Positions 44,084 through 53,381 of a stretch of DNA of 64,000 nucleotides are shown in pieces. The first letter of the stretch is position 1, and each line of letters begins with the position of its first letter. Origin of the DNA: Persicobacter psychrovividus (GTDB taxonomy: Bacteria; Bacteroidota; Bacteroidia; Cytophagales; Cyclobacteriaceae); assembly GCF_036492425.1 (NCBI RefSeq), contig NZ_AP025292.1, forward strand, positions 2,232,001-2,296,000, in the 5' to 3' direction. The notes below the pieces were generated by a model, which was not told the origin of the DNA, did no database searches, and saw nothing but the letters and a program-made list of their open reading frames with translations. Made by a program: the position numbers and the translations under genes.

Positions 44084-47002
44084 CTACCATTGCTCATCCG
44101 TCTTTTCTTTTTCCGCAACTTCCTGTTCAAATCTTGATTCTAATTGTTTAAAGGCTTCAGGGCTTGTATAAGGCATTACGTCCTCTATTGCTGATAAGCC
44201 ATAATCGTCCAAACCAACACTTACGCTCTGTAAGGCATAGCCCTTAGTCAGTGGAACGGAATATTGATTCTGATTCAGGTAAGTAAGAAACAGCTGGTAA
44301 GTGTCATCTTTTTCAGGTAAATCTGCCAAATACTGGGTCGCAGATGTCGCGGCTGGTGCAAAGTAAGGGTTACGTTTCAAAAGCTGATGATAATCGCTCA
44401 TGGCCGTAGTGTCTTTGTTGGCAGCTTTAATACTCGCTGCTGCCAATAATTTCCAGTCCCCCTGAAGGTGAGGCAATGCTTTTTGCAGTTTAGGAACGTC
44501 GTGTTGATACACTGCCAGAGACAATGCCAGATCAACCGCTTCGTCGCCAAGAGATTGTAAACGCGCTATAAGCGGGCTAACATGTTGCCACTGGTCAAAT
44601 TTCATGGCCACCTGCCATAGCCAGCGCAATGCCTTTACCTGATATTGTTGATCCTTCATCTGATCCACCACTTTAAGCTGCTGCTCAAATTCCCATTGGG
44701 TCTGATGGAATCGCATCTTCAGAAAAAGCAAATCATCAGACCAGCCCTTTGCTGAAGGGCCTTCAAGCTTGGCCAACAGCTGCTTTTGTGGTTCACGATA
44801 AGCAAATTCCGCAGCATCTTTTGCCCTTCCTGCTTCAAGCAGTACATTAAAGGCCAAATCCGTAGCGACAGAATCTGCAAGGTTCAGTCCCTTGGTTACA
44901 TGCGGCACGGCTGCCTGAGGCTCACCGAGGTCCACCATCCACTTGCTCAACATTTGCTCATAAAAGGCCCGATGAAAGAAATAGGTATCACTCAAGACCT
45001 TCATCTCCTGCACTCCCTGACTCACCTGCCCTACTTCATAATGATAGATCGCCTTGCCGTAGCTGAGCAACTCCTGAAAATTATCGTTGGCCGTAGCCGT
45101 AGAGATTGTCGCCAGGCGTTTTGCCCATGCGGTATCCTGATGCTGCATGGCATAAAAGCTGTAGTTATAGACCTCTGCCAAAGTGGGCAGATCCGCCACC
45201 GTATTCGTCTTGGGTGCGATAATGTTACTGTTCGCCACCATCGGCGATATGGCCAGTAAATTAGCCTTCACCCCAGTGTTATTTGCAAATTTAAGACCGC
45301 TAAGCTCTTGCGCAGACAATTGACCTTCTGGCCCCTTAAAAGCAAGCCAGTTTACGGTATTAATGGCACCAACATCGGCGTCATTCTTCAGCACCGCTAA
45401 AAAGTCTGCTGCTTGTTGCTTATTGGACTTTTGATAAACCAAGGCCAGATTCGTTTTCAGCTGCTTATTTTCAGGAAACAATTTCAGTCCTTCTTCCAAA
45501 GTAAAAACGGCATCGAAATACTGATTTTGAGACAGGTAAATATTACTGATGTTTACATATGCAAAAGGGCTTGGGTGCTTCACGTTAGCCGACTCATAAT
45601 ACATCAAAGCCTTGGCCAACCGGCCTTGTTCATTCGCCAAAGTTGCCAAACCATAAAAGGAATGGTGGTTCTTCCAGCCATACTGAGCTCCTTTATTGTA
45701 ATATCCTTCCGCTTCAGTGCTTTCATGATGCGCATAATTCAGATCAGCAATACCATTATAATAGGCTGATAACAGTTGATTCTTCTGCACAAAACGATCC
45801 CGTGCCATGATGGTCATCATGGTCGCCAAGCCAAAAATATAAACCGTACCAAGGTTCATTTTATTCCCTCTGAAGACCACACTTGCGGCATCCTTTCCCA
45901 TTCGAATGACTTCAGAAAAATTGACAAACAAATAAATGAAGAACATCCCTGACACGCAAAGGTGTGATAAATAGATCAGCTTTGAGAGCATTTCAAGCAT
46001 GACATCACTGCCGACAATGAAGTAATGTAAGACGGTTGTCCAACAGATCAACATCAGGGCGAGATACATCAGGGCGCCCAATGGGCGAAAAGGGAGCCAA
46101 TGACCCCATGCCAACTCTTTGGCCTGAAAAGCCCAAAGCCCCACCACGGAAGAAGCGAGCAATAAAATAAAGGGGCTGTAAAACAACCACTGATTATCAG
46201 CATTACTGTTTTGCTGCCAGAAACCGATACCGAGAAGGCTAAGGTAAACCAGCGAAACCGCAATAAAATGCCCAAAATTATTACCAATCGCTTTCCGGCC
46301 CCCAATGAGCCTGAACAGCAACCAAAAGTTATCGAGGCTCACCAAAAATATAAACAGCCCCGCCAAAGCTACCCACGGCAGCACGCCGAAAGTCATCACG
46401 CGTTCTAAGGGATAGGACTCTGTGGCAGCATAATGTAACATCCCGATGGCCCCGATGGTCAGGATCAGAAAGGTCGCAAATCGGCCAAGCATAGCCATTT
46501 GCGTTCGATAAACCTGAATAAGATATGACACCCCCATGAAAAGCAGGAGTGTGATCAGCAGGGCGAGGTTATCAAACCGACCGAAGGGAATGATGACATC
46601 CAGCTGAAAGCCCCACAAACAGGCAGACAAAAGCGTTGCGCCAATATAATACAACCTGCGCGGCAGTCCACTAACCACCGCCCACAACATGCTGTAGCCC
46701 GTAAGACACAAAAGCCAGAAGGTTATATTTCCCAACAGGGAATATTGAATGCCTGAGCCTTCAAAATACTGATTCAGTAAAAGATAATTGACGGAAATGG
46801 AGGTATGGCCCAAACCAAGTTCTATCTGACGAAGCGTAATGGGAAGCTCAACGGTTTTGGAAATCACATTCCAGTCCATGGCAACAACATTGCCCCCCAA
46901 GTAGAAATATAAAAAGGCGCAAAGCACCACGCCTACCATCAGTGTAAAAGCCCAAAACAATCCTCGCCATGCCGCTGGCCATTCTTTCCAAAATTTTATC
47001 AT
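44084..47002 (-). CDS. Large membrane protein with C-terminal TPR repeats
   Basis: About 972 residues from the ATG at 47002 (MIKFWKEW); the frame extends to an ATG at 47083 but the extra leader is unlike a protein start. About ten or more hydrophobic segments fill roughly residues 15-420. The C-terminal 550 residues are helical and contain TPR-like pairs (YNGIADLNYAHHESTEAEGY, LAKALMYYESAN). It resembles the DUF6377-type or O-antigen-ligase-like TPR membrane proteins of Bacteroidota, without a motif I can assign. Its role is unknown; a scaffold or assembly function in the envelope is a guess. Confidence 0.75.
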   Translation of the reverse strand: MIKFWKEWPAAWRGLFWAFTLMVGVVLCAFLYFYLGGNVVAMDWNVISKTVELPITLRQIELGLGHTSISVNYLLLNQYFEGSGIQYSLLGNITFWLLCLTGYSMLWAVVSGLPRRLYYIGATLLSACLWGFQLDVIIPFGRFDNLALLITLLLFMGVSYLIQVYRTQMAMLGRFATFLILTIGAIGMLHYAATESYPLERVMTFGVLPWVALAGLFIFLVSLDNFWLLFRLIGGRKAIGNNFGHFIAVSLVYLSLLGIGFWQQNSNADNQWLFYSPFILLLASSVVGLWAFQAKELAWGHWLPFRPLGALMYLALMLICWTTVLHYFIVGSDVMLEMLSKLIYLSHLCVSGMFFIYLFVNFSEVIRMGKDAASVVFRGNKMNLGTVYIFGLATMMTIMARDRFVQKNQLLSAYYNGIADLNYAHHESTEAEGYYNKGAQYGWKNHHSFYGLATLANEQGRLAKALMYYESANVKHPSPFAYVNISNIYLSQNQYFDAVFTLEEGLKLFPENKQLKTNLALVYQKSNKQQAADFLAVLKNDADVGAINTVNWLAFKGPEGQLSAQELSGLKFANNTGVKANLLAISPMVANSNIIAPKTNTVADLPTLAEVYNYSFYAMQHQDTAWAKRLATISTATANDNFQELLSYGKAIYHYEVGQVSQGVQEMKVLSDTYFFHRAFYEQMLSKWMVDLGEPQAAVPHVTKGLNLADSVATDLAFNVLLEAGRAKDAAEFAYREPQKQLLAKLEGPSAKGWSDDLLFLKMRFHQTQWEFEQQLKVVDQMKDQQYQVKALRWLWQVAMKFDQWQHVSPLIARLQSLGDEAVDLALSLAVYQHDVPKLQKALPHLQGDWKLLAAASIKAANKDTTAMSDYHQLLKRNPYFAPAATSATQYLADLPEKDDTYQLFLTYLNQNQYSVPLTKGYALQSVSVGLDDYGLSAIEDVMPYTSPEAFKQLESRFEQEVAEKEKTDEQW

Positions 47003-47287
47003 CGCTGTTGCTGTCAAGCTGTCGTTAATGTTGATGGACAAAAATAACACTTTCCTGCCCCGATATAAACAAAGCCGCAACATTCTGTGCTCAAAAAGTA
47101 AAATCCTTGTACATTATATTGATGTGCCGTTGTACTATTTGCAGGCGCCATCAATATCAAATGATTTTTCTATCCTCAGGATTGGGTCAGATGAAGACCG
47201 ATTTTGAGGGTATCGAAGATCGGATAGCTGTACAGATACGGCTGAATGAAAACAGGATGTAAAGGCAAGGGGCTTTGAATGCTTCCC

Positions 47288-48037
47288 TTAGGCTTCTTTG
47301 CTTAAATATGCCTCCTTATTATAGGCTTTCAGGTCGGCAGCAAGCAAGGCCTTAATTTCTTCCTTCAGGCGTGGAATATCATCATGAGTCAGTCCTTTGG
47401 TAGGAATAGGGTCATGGATAATCATCAGGGATTCATGCACATGTACAGAAGCCTTGTCACGGGGAAGGATTTTCCACGAATAAGGCATTGAAACGGGAAC
47501 TAAAGGCACTTGGGTATCGATGGCGACAATAAATGCCCCGTCTTTGAAAGTCCCCATCATAGGTGGGTTTTTAGTGATCGTCCCTTCAGGGAAAATCGCC
47601 ACATTTTGCCCCTTGTTCACTACTTCTTTACACATAGCAATGGCCTGCTTGGCACTGCTCATACTTCCCCGCTTTACAACAATGCTAAATCGGCGGTAAA
47701 TATAGCCAAAGATCGGCACCTTGGTCAGCTCGTGCTTTCCCAAAAAGGTCGTCAGCATAGGTCCACTGCCCAGCACAGGAATATCCAAAAAAGAAGAATG
47801 ATTGGCCACAATCACCGCATTTTGCCCTTTAGCCAAACGTTCCTTCCCTCTCCATATCACTTTGGTAGGCACACCCGCCATAAACAGGGAATATTTACCC
47901 CAGACACGATACAAACGCAGGCCCCACTTCTGCCCAGCAGGAAAGTAGGATAACACAGCAAAACAAGGGAGGAAAAGCACCATTAACAGTGCAAATGAGC
48001 CGAAGCCCAAAGCGGTGAAAATTTTATTTTTAATCAT
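47288..48037 (-). CDS. 1-acyl-sn-glycerol-3-phosphate acyltransferase (PlsC-like)
   Basis: A 249-residue acyltransferase with one or two N-terminal membrane segments. It has the NHSSFLD (NHxxxxD) catalytic motif and the later FPEGT motif, which bind the acyl donor and the phosphate. Family members add the second acyl chain in phospholipid synthesis or acylate other lipids. It stands alone in its transcription unit. PlsC is the best call but a lyso-ornithine lipid acyltransferase role is not excluded. Confidence 0.88.
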   Translation of the reverse strand: MIKNKIFTALGFGSFALLMVLFLPCFAVLSYFPAGQKWGLRLYRVWGKYSLFMAGVPTKVIWRGKERLAKGQNAVIVANHSSFLDIPVLGSGPMLTTFLGKHELTKVPIFGYIYRRFSIVVKRGSMSSAKQAIAMCKEVVNKGQNVAIFPEGTITKNPPMMGTFKDGAFIVAIDTQVPLVPVSMPYSWKILPRDKASVHVHESLMIIHDPIPTKGLTHDDIPRLKEEIKALLAADLKAYNKEAYLSKEA

Positions 48038-48112
48038 TATAAGAATTTCGCAATACTAAACTGACAGCCAACAAAATTAATGCTGTAAAGGCATTATTCT
48101 AAAATTTAAACA

Positions 48113-48144
48113 AAAAAAAGCCAACCTTTAGCGGGTTGGCTTTT
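48113..48144 (-). terminator. Terminator of the exbB/exbD operon
   Basis: On the minus strand AAAAGCCAACC and GGTTGGCTTTT arms with a 6-nt loop are followed by a T run, 22 bp after the last exbD stop codon. Confidence 0.9.
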
Positions 48145-48165
48145 CAATTTTTATAAAATCAGCGA

Positions 48166-48630
48166 TTAGCTGTCTTTTCTCTTCTGGATTGAAGTGTACA
48201 ACACTTTCAATGCATTAGCGTCTTTTAGCGATTGCTGAACGTCTGTTACAATACCCATTTTAGCTTCTTTATCCACTTTCATAGCCATTGTAATTTGATC
48301 ACGTTCGTAATCTGCCAGTTTATCTTTCTCCTTAGCAACATACAAGATCAAATCTTTTGGTTCTGCAAAAACATCATTGATCTGGATTACTGGTTCAGTA
48401 CCAAAACGTGATGTTTCTTTCGGAGCTCCTACATAAATGTAAGACACCAAAGATTTTTTCTCAATCTTACTTAATTGCGTCGCCGCAGGAAAACGTTGCT
48501 GAACTTTAATATCGTCCGTACGCATCGTTGTTGTTGTCATAAAGAAGAACAACAACATAAAGATAATGTCAGGGAGTGCCGAAGTAGGGATGTCCTGACT
48601 TGCTTTCGACTTCTTTTTAAACTTTGACAT
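48166..48630 (-). CDS. exbD: ExbD-family biopolymer transport protein (second copy)
   Basis: A 154-residue inner-membrane protein with one N-terminal membrane helix carrying the proton-path aspartate (ALPDIIFMLLFFFMTTTT) and a periplasmic domain. Together with ExbB it harvests the proton motive force for TonB-dependent transport. It is 2 bp after the 190-residue ExbD paralogue. The two are clearly different in sequence and length, so this is an old duplication with probable division of labour. Confidence 0.92.
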   Translation of the reverse strand: MSKFKKKSKASQDIPTSALPDIIFMLLFFFMTTTTMRTDDIKVQQRFPAATQLSKIEKKSLVSYIYVGAPKETSRFGTEPVIQINDVFAEPKDLILYVAKEKDKLADYERDQITMAMKVDKEAKMGIVTDVQQSLKDANALKVLYTSIQKRKDS

Positions 48631-48632
48631 TA

Positions 48633-49205
48633 TTAACTTCCTGATTTAGTTGGGTCAGCAATAGAAATACTCATAGGAATCTTGTTACCATCGCGGCCAA
48701 TCTTCGAATCCTCGTACATTTTTTTCTCACGAGGTTTCTTACGATCAAGCTTTAAGTACTGTTCAACGGTCAGTCCGACATTTGCCGCATAGATTTCGTT
48801 GTAAGCACCTTTCAGGTTATCCAAAATTTCAATGTAAGTAGCGTAGCTTGTACCACGGTCTGCCTTAAATGACACAACCGCATCTTTAGGTGACTCTGAC
48901 AATTTTGGATCACGGCCATAGTTCATGACGAACTCTTTCACTAATGGGCGTAATTCATTTAAGTCAGTCATTGGCTCATTATTCACCAACACACGGTCGG
49001 AGGAGTTCACCAATACCTTAAAGATGTTTCGTTCATTCTTCCTCACCTCATTCTGCTGTGTATCAGGAGCTTTTGGTGGTAAACGTAGCGAAACACCTTT
49101 ATCAGATGCAATCGTGGTCGTTACCAAGAAGAAGATCAACAGCAAGAACGCGATATCCGCCATAGATCCAGCATTTACTTCTGGGGTTCCTCTATCTCTT
49201 GCCAT
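48633..49205 (-). CDS. exbD: ExbD-family biopolymer transport protein (first copy)
   Basis: A 190-residue ExbD with the membrane helix motif SMADIAFLLLIFFLVTTT and a longer periplasmic domain (about 45-190) than its neighbour. It is 6 bp after the small membrane protein and 2 bp before the second exbD. The aspartate at position 16 in the helix is intact. A role in TonB energisation is inferred from the family; in gliding or secretion systems similar pairs (GldL/GldM) serve other machines, but those sequences differ. Confidence 0.92.
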   Translation of the reverse strand: MARDRGTPEVNAGSMADIAFLLLIFFLVTTTIASDKGVSLRLPPKAPDTQQNEVRKNERNIFKVLVNSSDRVLVNNEPMTDLNELRPLVKEFVMNYGRDPKLSESPKDAVVSFKADRGTSYATYIEILDNLKGAYNEIYAANVGLTVEQYLKLDRKKPREKKMYEDSKIGRDGNKIPMSISIADPTKSGS

Positions 49206-49211
49206 AATAAA

Positions 49212-49535
49212 TTATTTAAATGCTTTTGCGAACTCTGTAAAAATCGCTAATACAAAAGCACCTACCATGAACACATAAGCTGTGATCAGAGAAGCACCTA
49301 CCATTTGCGAAATAAATGGAGTTACATCAAACTTAGCGTAAGCAGCAGTTACTTCACTTCCAGCAAGGGCAAAACCCACACCAAAAATACCTGCAACAAC
49401 CAACACGCCAACTAACGATTTCATTAAGCCCTTAGGATTGTCGAGTGCTTTTAGCAAAGGTAAGACGATTGCCAAGACAGTCGCTAACCCCGTAAGAGCA
49501 TACCCAATGTAAAGGGCGATATCTACAATTTCCAT
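49212..49535 (-). CDS. Small membrane protein in the exbB/exbD operon
   Basis: A 107-residue protein with three predicted membrane helices (about 5-30, 40-60 and 78-102) and short loops. It is 62 bp after exbB and 6 bp before the first exbD. Bacteroidota exbB-exbD operons often have such a small membrane gene here, but its role is not known. It could be an extra subunit of the channel complex. Confidence 0.8.
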   Translation of the reverse strand: MEIVDIALYIGYALTGLATVLAIVLPLLKALDNPKGLMKSLVGVLVVAGIFGVGFALAGSEVTAAYAKFDVTPFISQMVGASLITAYVFMVGAFVLAIFTEFAKAFK

Positions 49536-49597
49536 TATTAATTACGTTAAATTAGCCAAACAATTGTTCTAATTCAATCATGCCTCATGGGCGATGA

Positions 49598-50428
49598 TTA
49601 TTTTCTGTATTTCACCAACAAGTCAATCAATGAGATAGAAGCATCTTCCATATCATTAACCAAAGCGTCGATTTTAGACACACAGTAGTTGTAGAACAAT
49701 TGAAGGATAACAGCAGCAATCAAACCTGCAACAGTAGTCAACAAGGCTACTTTAATACCAGAAGCTACAACGGTTGGAGAGATATCACCAACAGCCTCAA
49801 TCATATCAAAGGCTTGGATCATACCCAATACCGTACCCATGAAACCAAGCATTGGCGCCAAAGCAATAAACAAAGAGATCCATACAAGACCCTTCTCCAA
49901 ACGACCCATTTCTACAGAACCGTAAGCCACAACAGACTTCTCTACCATTTCGATACCTTCAGAAGAACGCATCAAACCTTGTGTAAAGATAGAAGCAACA
50001 GGACCACGAGTGTCACGTGTAACTTCCAAAGCAGCTTCAACACCACCTGATTGAAGCGCAGCTTCAACTTTCGCCAACAACTTCTTAGTGTTAGTAGTCG
50101 CAAGGTTCAAAGTAATGATACGCTCAATAGCAACGGCCAAACCGATGATCAAACACAACAATACGATACCCATAAACTCCCATCCACCTTCGATGAATTT
50201 TTGTTTTACGGCTTGGTGGAACGAAGTGTTCTCTTGTGGAGCAACCTCTTCAACCTGTCCATTGTCTTGAGCAGCAGCTGGTGCTTCCTCAACAACTTGG
50301 TTTTCATTAGTAGTAGCTGCAACCTCCTCAGTTTGAGCGGCAGCATCATCCGACTGTGCATACGTCTTTACGGTTGTACCGAAAGTGACCATACCAGCGA
50401 TCATCAACAAAGCAAATAACTTTTTCAT
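49598..50428 (-). CDS. exbB: MotA/TolQ/ExbB proton channel protein
   Basis: A 276-residue inner-membrane protein. It begins with a cleavable-looking signal peptide (MKKLFALLMIAGMVTFG, ending KTYAQS) and a low-complexity Ala/Glu/Gln stretch (25-65), an unusual feature of the Bacteroidota ExbB form. Three membrane segments follow (about 85-105, 180-205 and 225-250), and the cytoplasmic loop is of the ExbB type. It forms the proton channel with the two ExbD copies. First gene of the operon, with a 250-bp upstream spacer. Confidence 0.92.
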   Translation of the reverse strand: MKKLFALLMIAGMVTFGTTVKTYAQSDDAAAQTEEVAATTNENQVVEEAPAAAQDNGQVEEVAPQENTSFHQAVKQKFIEGGWEFMGIVLLCLIIGLAVAIERIITLNLATTNTKKLLAKVEAALQSGGVEAALEVTRDTRGPVASIFTQGLMRSSEGIEMVEKSVVAYGSVEMGRLEKGLVWISLFIALAPMLGFMGTVLGMIQAFDMIEAVGDISPTVVASGIKVALLTTVAGLIAAVILQLFYNYCVSKIDALVNDMEDASISLIDLLVKYRK

Positions 50429-50678
50429 AGTTCAGTTTCTAATTAATTCTCTAAGTGTAGAATTTAACTGTTAAAGTGTAAGAAAAAATTTAAAGTTAGA
50501 AGAAAAGCGAGGTGACGAACCTCAGAATCTTTATAGACTTCTGCCTTTTGGGCTAAATTACCATCAGCTTAGTAGGGCGTCTCTTCTCTGAAATATTCTA
50601 CTGTATCGCAGTATCACGAACACAAATAAATCAATAAATATCTCTCAATGCAAGAATAATATGTTTTTTTGAAACCTT

Positions 50679-51758
50679 TTAAATGATCGTCATTTCGCCA
50701 CAAAGCGGTACTTGGAGCATTTTCCTCACTAAATCAGTGCTTTTCTGATTCCCTAACAAAAACATTAATTTTACCATGGCGGCTTCGGAAGTCATGTCAT
50801 ATCCACTCACTACCCCGATTTTTTCGAGTTCGGAGCTGGTCGCATAGCGGCCATGGATTACCGTCCCCCCGAGACATTGGGTAACATTCACTACCGTGAT
50901 TCCTTTTTTAATCGCATTTTCAAGACGATCGAGGAACCATTTTACCGTCGGTGCATTTCCTGACCCGTAGGTTTCCATCACGACCCCTTTAAGATTGGGG
51001 ATATTGAGGATGGCGTCCACATAGGCATCACTCATAGAAGGGAATATTTTAAGAAAAGCCACATTAGTATCGAACTTCCACTGAAAGCGCAAAGTATCCT
51101 GTGGAATCCATGGCAATACCGCCGAACGGTTGTACTCAATTTCCGTCCCGACAACCGCCAGTGCAGGATAATTCTCCGAATTGAAGGCATCGAATTGCGA
51201 GGAGCGAATCTTTTGCACCCTGTTTCCACGGAAAAGTTTGGAGTCAAAATAGACGGCCACTTCTGGCACCAGCGGCTCATGGTTTCCGTCGTGTGCAGAG
51301 GCCAGTTCAAGGGCAGAAATCACATTTGCCCGGGCATCGGTACGGCGGGCACCAATCGGCAACTGCGCCCCAGTAACGATAACGGGCTTATTACAGCCTT
51401 GCAACATAAAGCTGAGGGCTGCGGCAGTGTAGGCCATGGTATCGGTACCATGCAAAACCACGAAGGCCTCGTACTGATGATAATTTTCTTTGATGATGTA
51501 CCCCACATCCTGCCAGTTCTCAATTTTAACATTGGAGCTGTCAATGGTGGTCGGGAAACTGATGACCGTCAGGTCAAGGTTCAGGGTATTGATTTCAGGA
51601 AGCCTTTCAATAATCTCATGAAAGCCCACAGAAATCAATGATCCCGTCCGATCCTTTACCATGCCGAGCGTCCCTCCTGTATAAACAATCAGGATTTTGG
51701 CTTTGGGCTCATAAGGAGCGGCAGTATTCAGTCTGGTGATTCTATATTTGGGTGTCAT
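50679..51758 (-). CDS. ansA: Asparaginase, type I (cytoplasmic)
   Basis: A 359-residue amidohydrolase that converts asparagine to aspartate and ammonia. The two catalytic threonine motifs are intact: YTGGTLGM near residue 27 and VLHGTDTMAYT near residue 100. There is no signal peptide, so the cytoplasmic AnsA type fits. It lies 20 bp after tatD and upstream of the exb operon, a neighbourhood seen in other Bacteroidota. Confidence 0.95.
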   Translation of the reverse strand: MTPKYRITRLNTAAPYEPKAKILIVYTGGTLGMVKDRTGSLISVGFHEIIERLPEINTLNLDLTVISFPTTIDSSNVKIENWQDVGYIIKENYHQYEAFVVLHGTDTMAYTAAALSFMLQGCNKPVIVTGAQLPIGARRTDARANVISALELASAHDGNHEPLVPEVAVYFDSKLFRGNRVQKIRSSQFDAFNSENYPALAVVGTEIEYNRSAVLPWIPQDTLRFQWKFDTNVAFLKIFPSMSDAYVDAILNIPNLKGVVMETYGSGNAPTVKWFLDRLENAIKKGITVVNVTQCLGGTVIHGRYATSSELEKIGVVSGYDMTSEAAMVKLMFLLGNQKSTDLVRKMLQVPLCGEMTII

Positions 51759-51778
51759 TTGTTCTCAGAATTTGGCAC

Positions 51779-52546
51779 TTATCCTTTAAAAAGGTTCAGT
51801 GCATTTTGGGTGGTGATTTTAGCGACTTCAACAACAGAGATTTGTTGGAGGTCAGCGATACGCTGTGCAACAAGCGAAACATAGTGCGGCTGGTTTCTCT
51901 TCCCCCGATGTGGCACAGGCGCCAGATAGGGAGCGTCCGTTTCCAAAAGCAAATGCTCACAGGTAAGGTGCGGCAACAGTTTGTCCATGCCACCATTTTT
52001 AAAAGTACTTACCCCACCAATACCGAGCATCATGCCTGCCGCAATAGCGCGTTCGGCATCTTCTACACTTCCAGAAAAGCAATGAAATACGCCCTTCAGG
52101 TTGCCGTCCTGCAATTCTTCGACAACAGCGACGGTTTCTTTGAAGGAATCTCGGCAATGAATCGCGATGGGGAGGTCAAACTCTTTCGCCCAGCCGATCT
52201 GAATCTTCAGGGCTTCAATTTGGCGATCGAGCGCAGTCTTGTCCCAGTACAGATCGGTCCCGATTTCTCCCACCGCTGCAAAAGGAAATTTCTTCAACCA
52301 CTCGTACATTATAGCAAGCTGCGATTCAAAGTCCTCTTTAACATCCGTAGGGTGAAGCCCCATCATGGGAATACAAAAGTCGGGGTATTGGCGATGAACA
52401 TCCATCATGGCATCAATGGAATCCACATCAATATTAGGCATGTAAATTCGACGAAGACCCGTAGCTTTACTGTCAGAAATGACCTGTGCCAAATCTTCTT
52501 TAAAATCCTCTACATAAATATGCGCATGTGTGTCAATAAATTCCAT
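51779..52546 (-). CDS. TatD family metal-dependent hydrolase
   Basis: A 255-residue TIM-barrel DNase-like protein. Metal ligands are in DTHAHIY (H7, H9), the glutamate of AVGEIGTDLY, IAIHCRD and LETDAPYL. TatD-like proteins are 3'-5' exonucleases involved in DNA repair, despite the name. It precedes ansA by 20 bp on the same strand. Confidence 0.93.
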   Translation of the reverse strand: MEFIDTHAHIYVEDFKEDLAQVISDSKATGLRRIYMPNIDVDSIDAMMDVHRQYPDFCIPMMGLHPTDVKEDFESQLAIMYEWLKKFPFAAVGEIGTDLYWDKTALDRQIEALKIQIGWAKEFDLPIAIHCRDSFKETVAVVEELQDGNLKGVFHCFSGSVEDAERAIAAGMMLGIGGVSTFKNGGMDKLLPHLTCEHLLLETDAPYLAPVPHRGKRNQPHYVSLVAQRIADLQQISVVEVAKITTQNALNLFKG

Positions 52547-52739
52547 ATCCCCGCTTGTTCACAGTTTTTTTACCCTATTTTTCTCTTTTCTAAGGACAAA
52601 AATATTAAAAAATTCACAAAGCGCAATAAATCATAATCCGCCCCTACCACTGATCAATAGATCGAAAAAAATTTCAGATGCGAATGAAAGGCCATATCCT
52701 TGGTTTCTTTCAAGAGATCCGCTAAATTTTAATGAATTT

Positions 52740-53381
52740 TTACAAAGTCTTAAATTTATAGCCCTTTTTTGAAAAGTGAGAAAGATACCTCGGTAATACA
52801 AATTTTATATTTTTTTCTGATTTTAAGCTATCGTGAAAAACAATTACACTCCCATTTCGGGATAATTTCACGGATTTCATTAAAATCTCTTCTTTGGAAA
52901 GGCTGCCATCGTAGTCACAAGAAAGGACATCCCAGAGGATAATTTCATAATGCTGTTTTAATATCCTTGCTTGCGAAGGACGCATTCGGCCATGAGGTGG
53001 ACGAAATAAGGGGCGCGATCGTTCGGGAAAATCCTCCTCCTCAAGAATATGCTGACACTTATCAATATTCTTTAAATAATCCTCTTTTTTGGTTTTCCAA
53101 CCTTGTAAATGATTGAAGGTATGATTCCCAACAACATGCCCCCGCTCAAGGAGTTGCGCATACACTTGAGGGTATTTCCTGACATTGTCCCCTACAACAA
53201 AAAAGGTGGCTTTTGCCCCATATTCTTCAAGGCACTCCAACACCCATGGGGTTACCTCAGGTATTGGGCCATCATCGAAAGTCAGGTATATCACTTTCTG
53301 ATCCGTTGATTTTCGGAAGGTATAGTCAGAAAACCAACGCTGAATACAATCTGGTATCCGATGCGGTTTTATCAATCCCAT
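52740..53381 (-). CDS. Polysaccharide deacetylase family protein
   Basis: A 213-residue carbohydrate esterase family 4 (NodB-like) domain. The metal-binding D-H-H set is LTFDDGP (about 34-40) and GNHTFNH (about 84-90), and RPPHGRM is the third motif. It removes acetyl groups from peptidoglycan, chitin-like or exopolysaccharide substrates. There is no clear signal peptide, which is unusual for an enzyme acting outside the cytoplasm. Its start overlaps the end of the SpoIIE phosphatase gene by 10 bp, so they are translated together. Confidence 0.9.
   Translation of the reverse strand: MGLIKPHRIPDCIQRWFSDYTFRKSTDQKVIYLTFDDGPIPEVTPWVLECLEEYGAKATFFVVGDNVRKYPQVYAQLLERGHVVGNHTFNHLQGWKTKKEDYLKNIDKCQHILEEEDFPERSRPLFRPPHGRMRPSQARILKQHYEIILWDVLSCDYDGSLSKEEILMKSVKLSRNGSVIVFHDSLKSEKNIKFVLPRYLSHFSKKGYKFKTL

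Noticed and set aside
52530-52772. Plus-strand 80-aa ORF in the spacer after tatD
   Set aside because: It overlaps the ends of two minus-strand genes and shows no family features. The spacer itself (52547-52739) looks like a promoter region.
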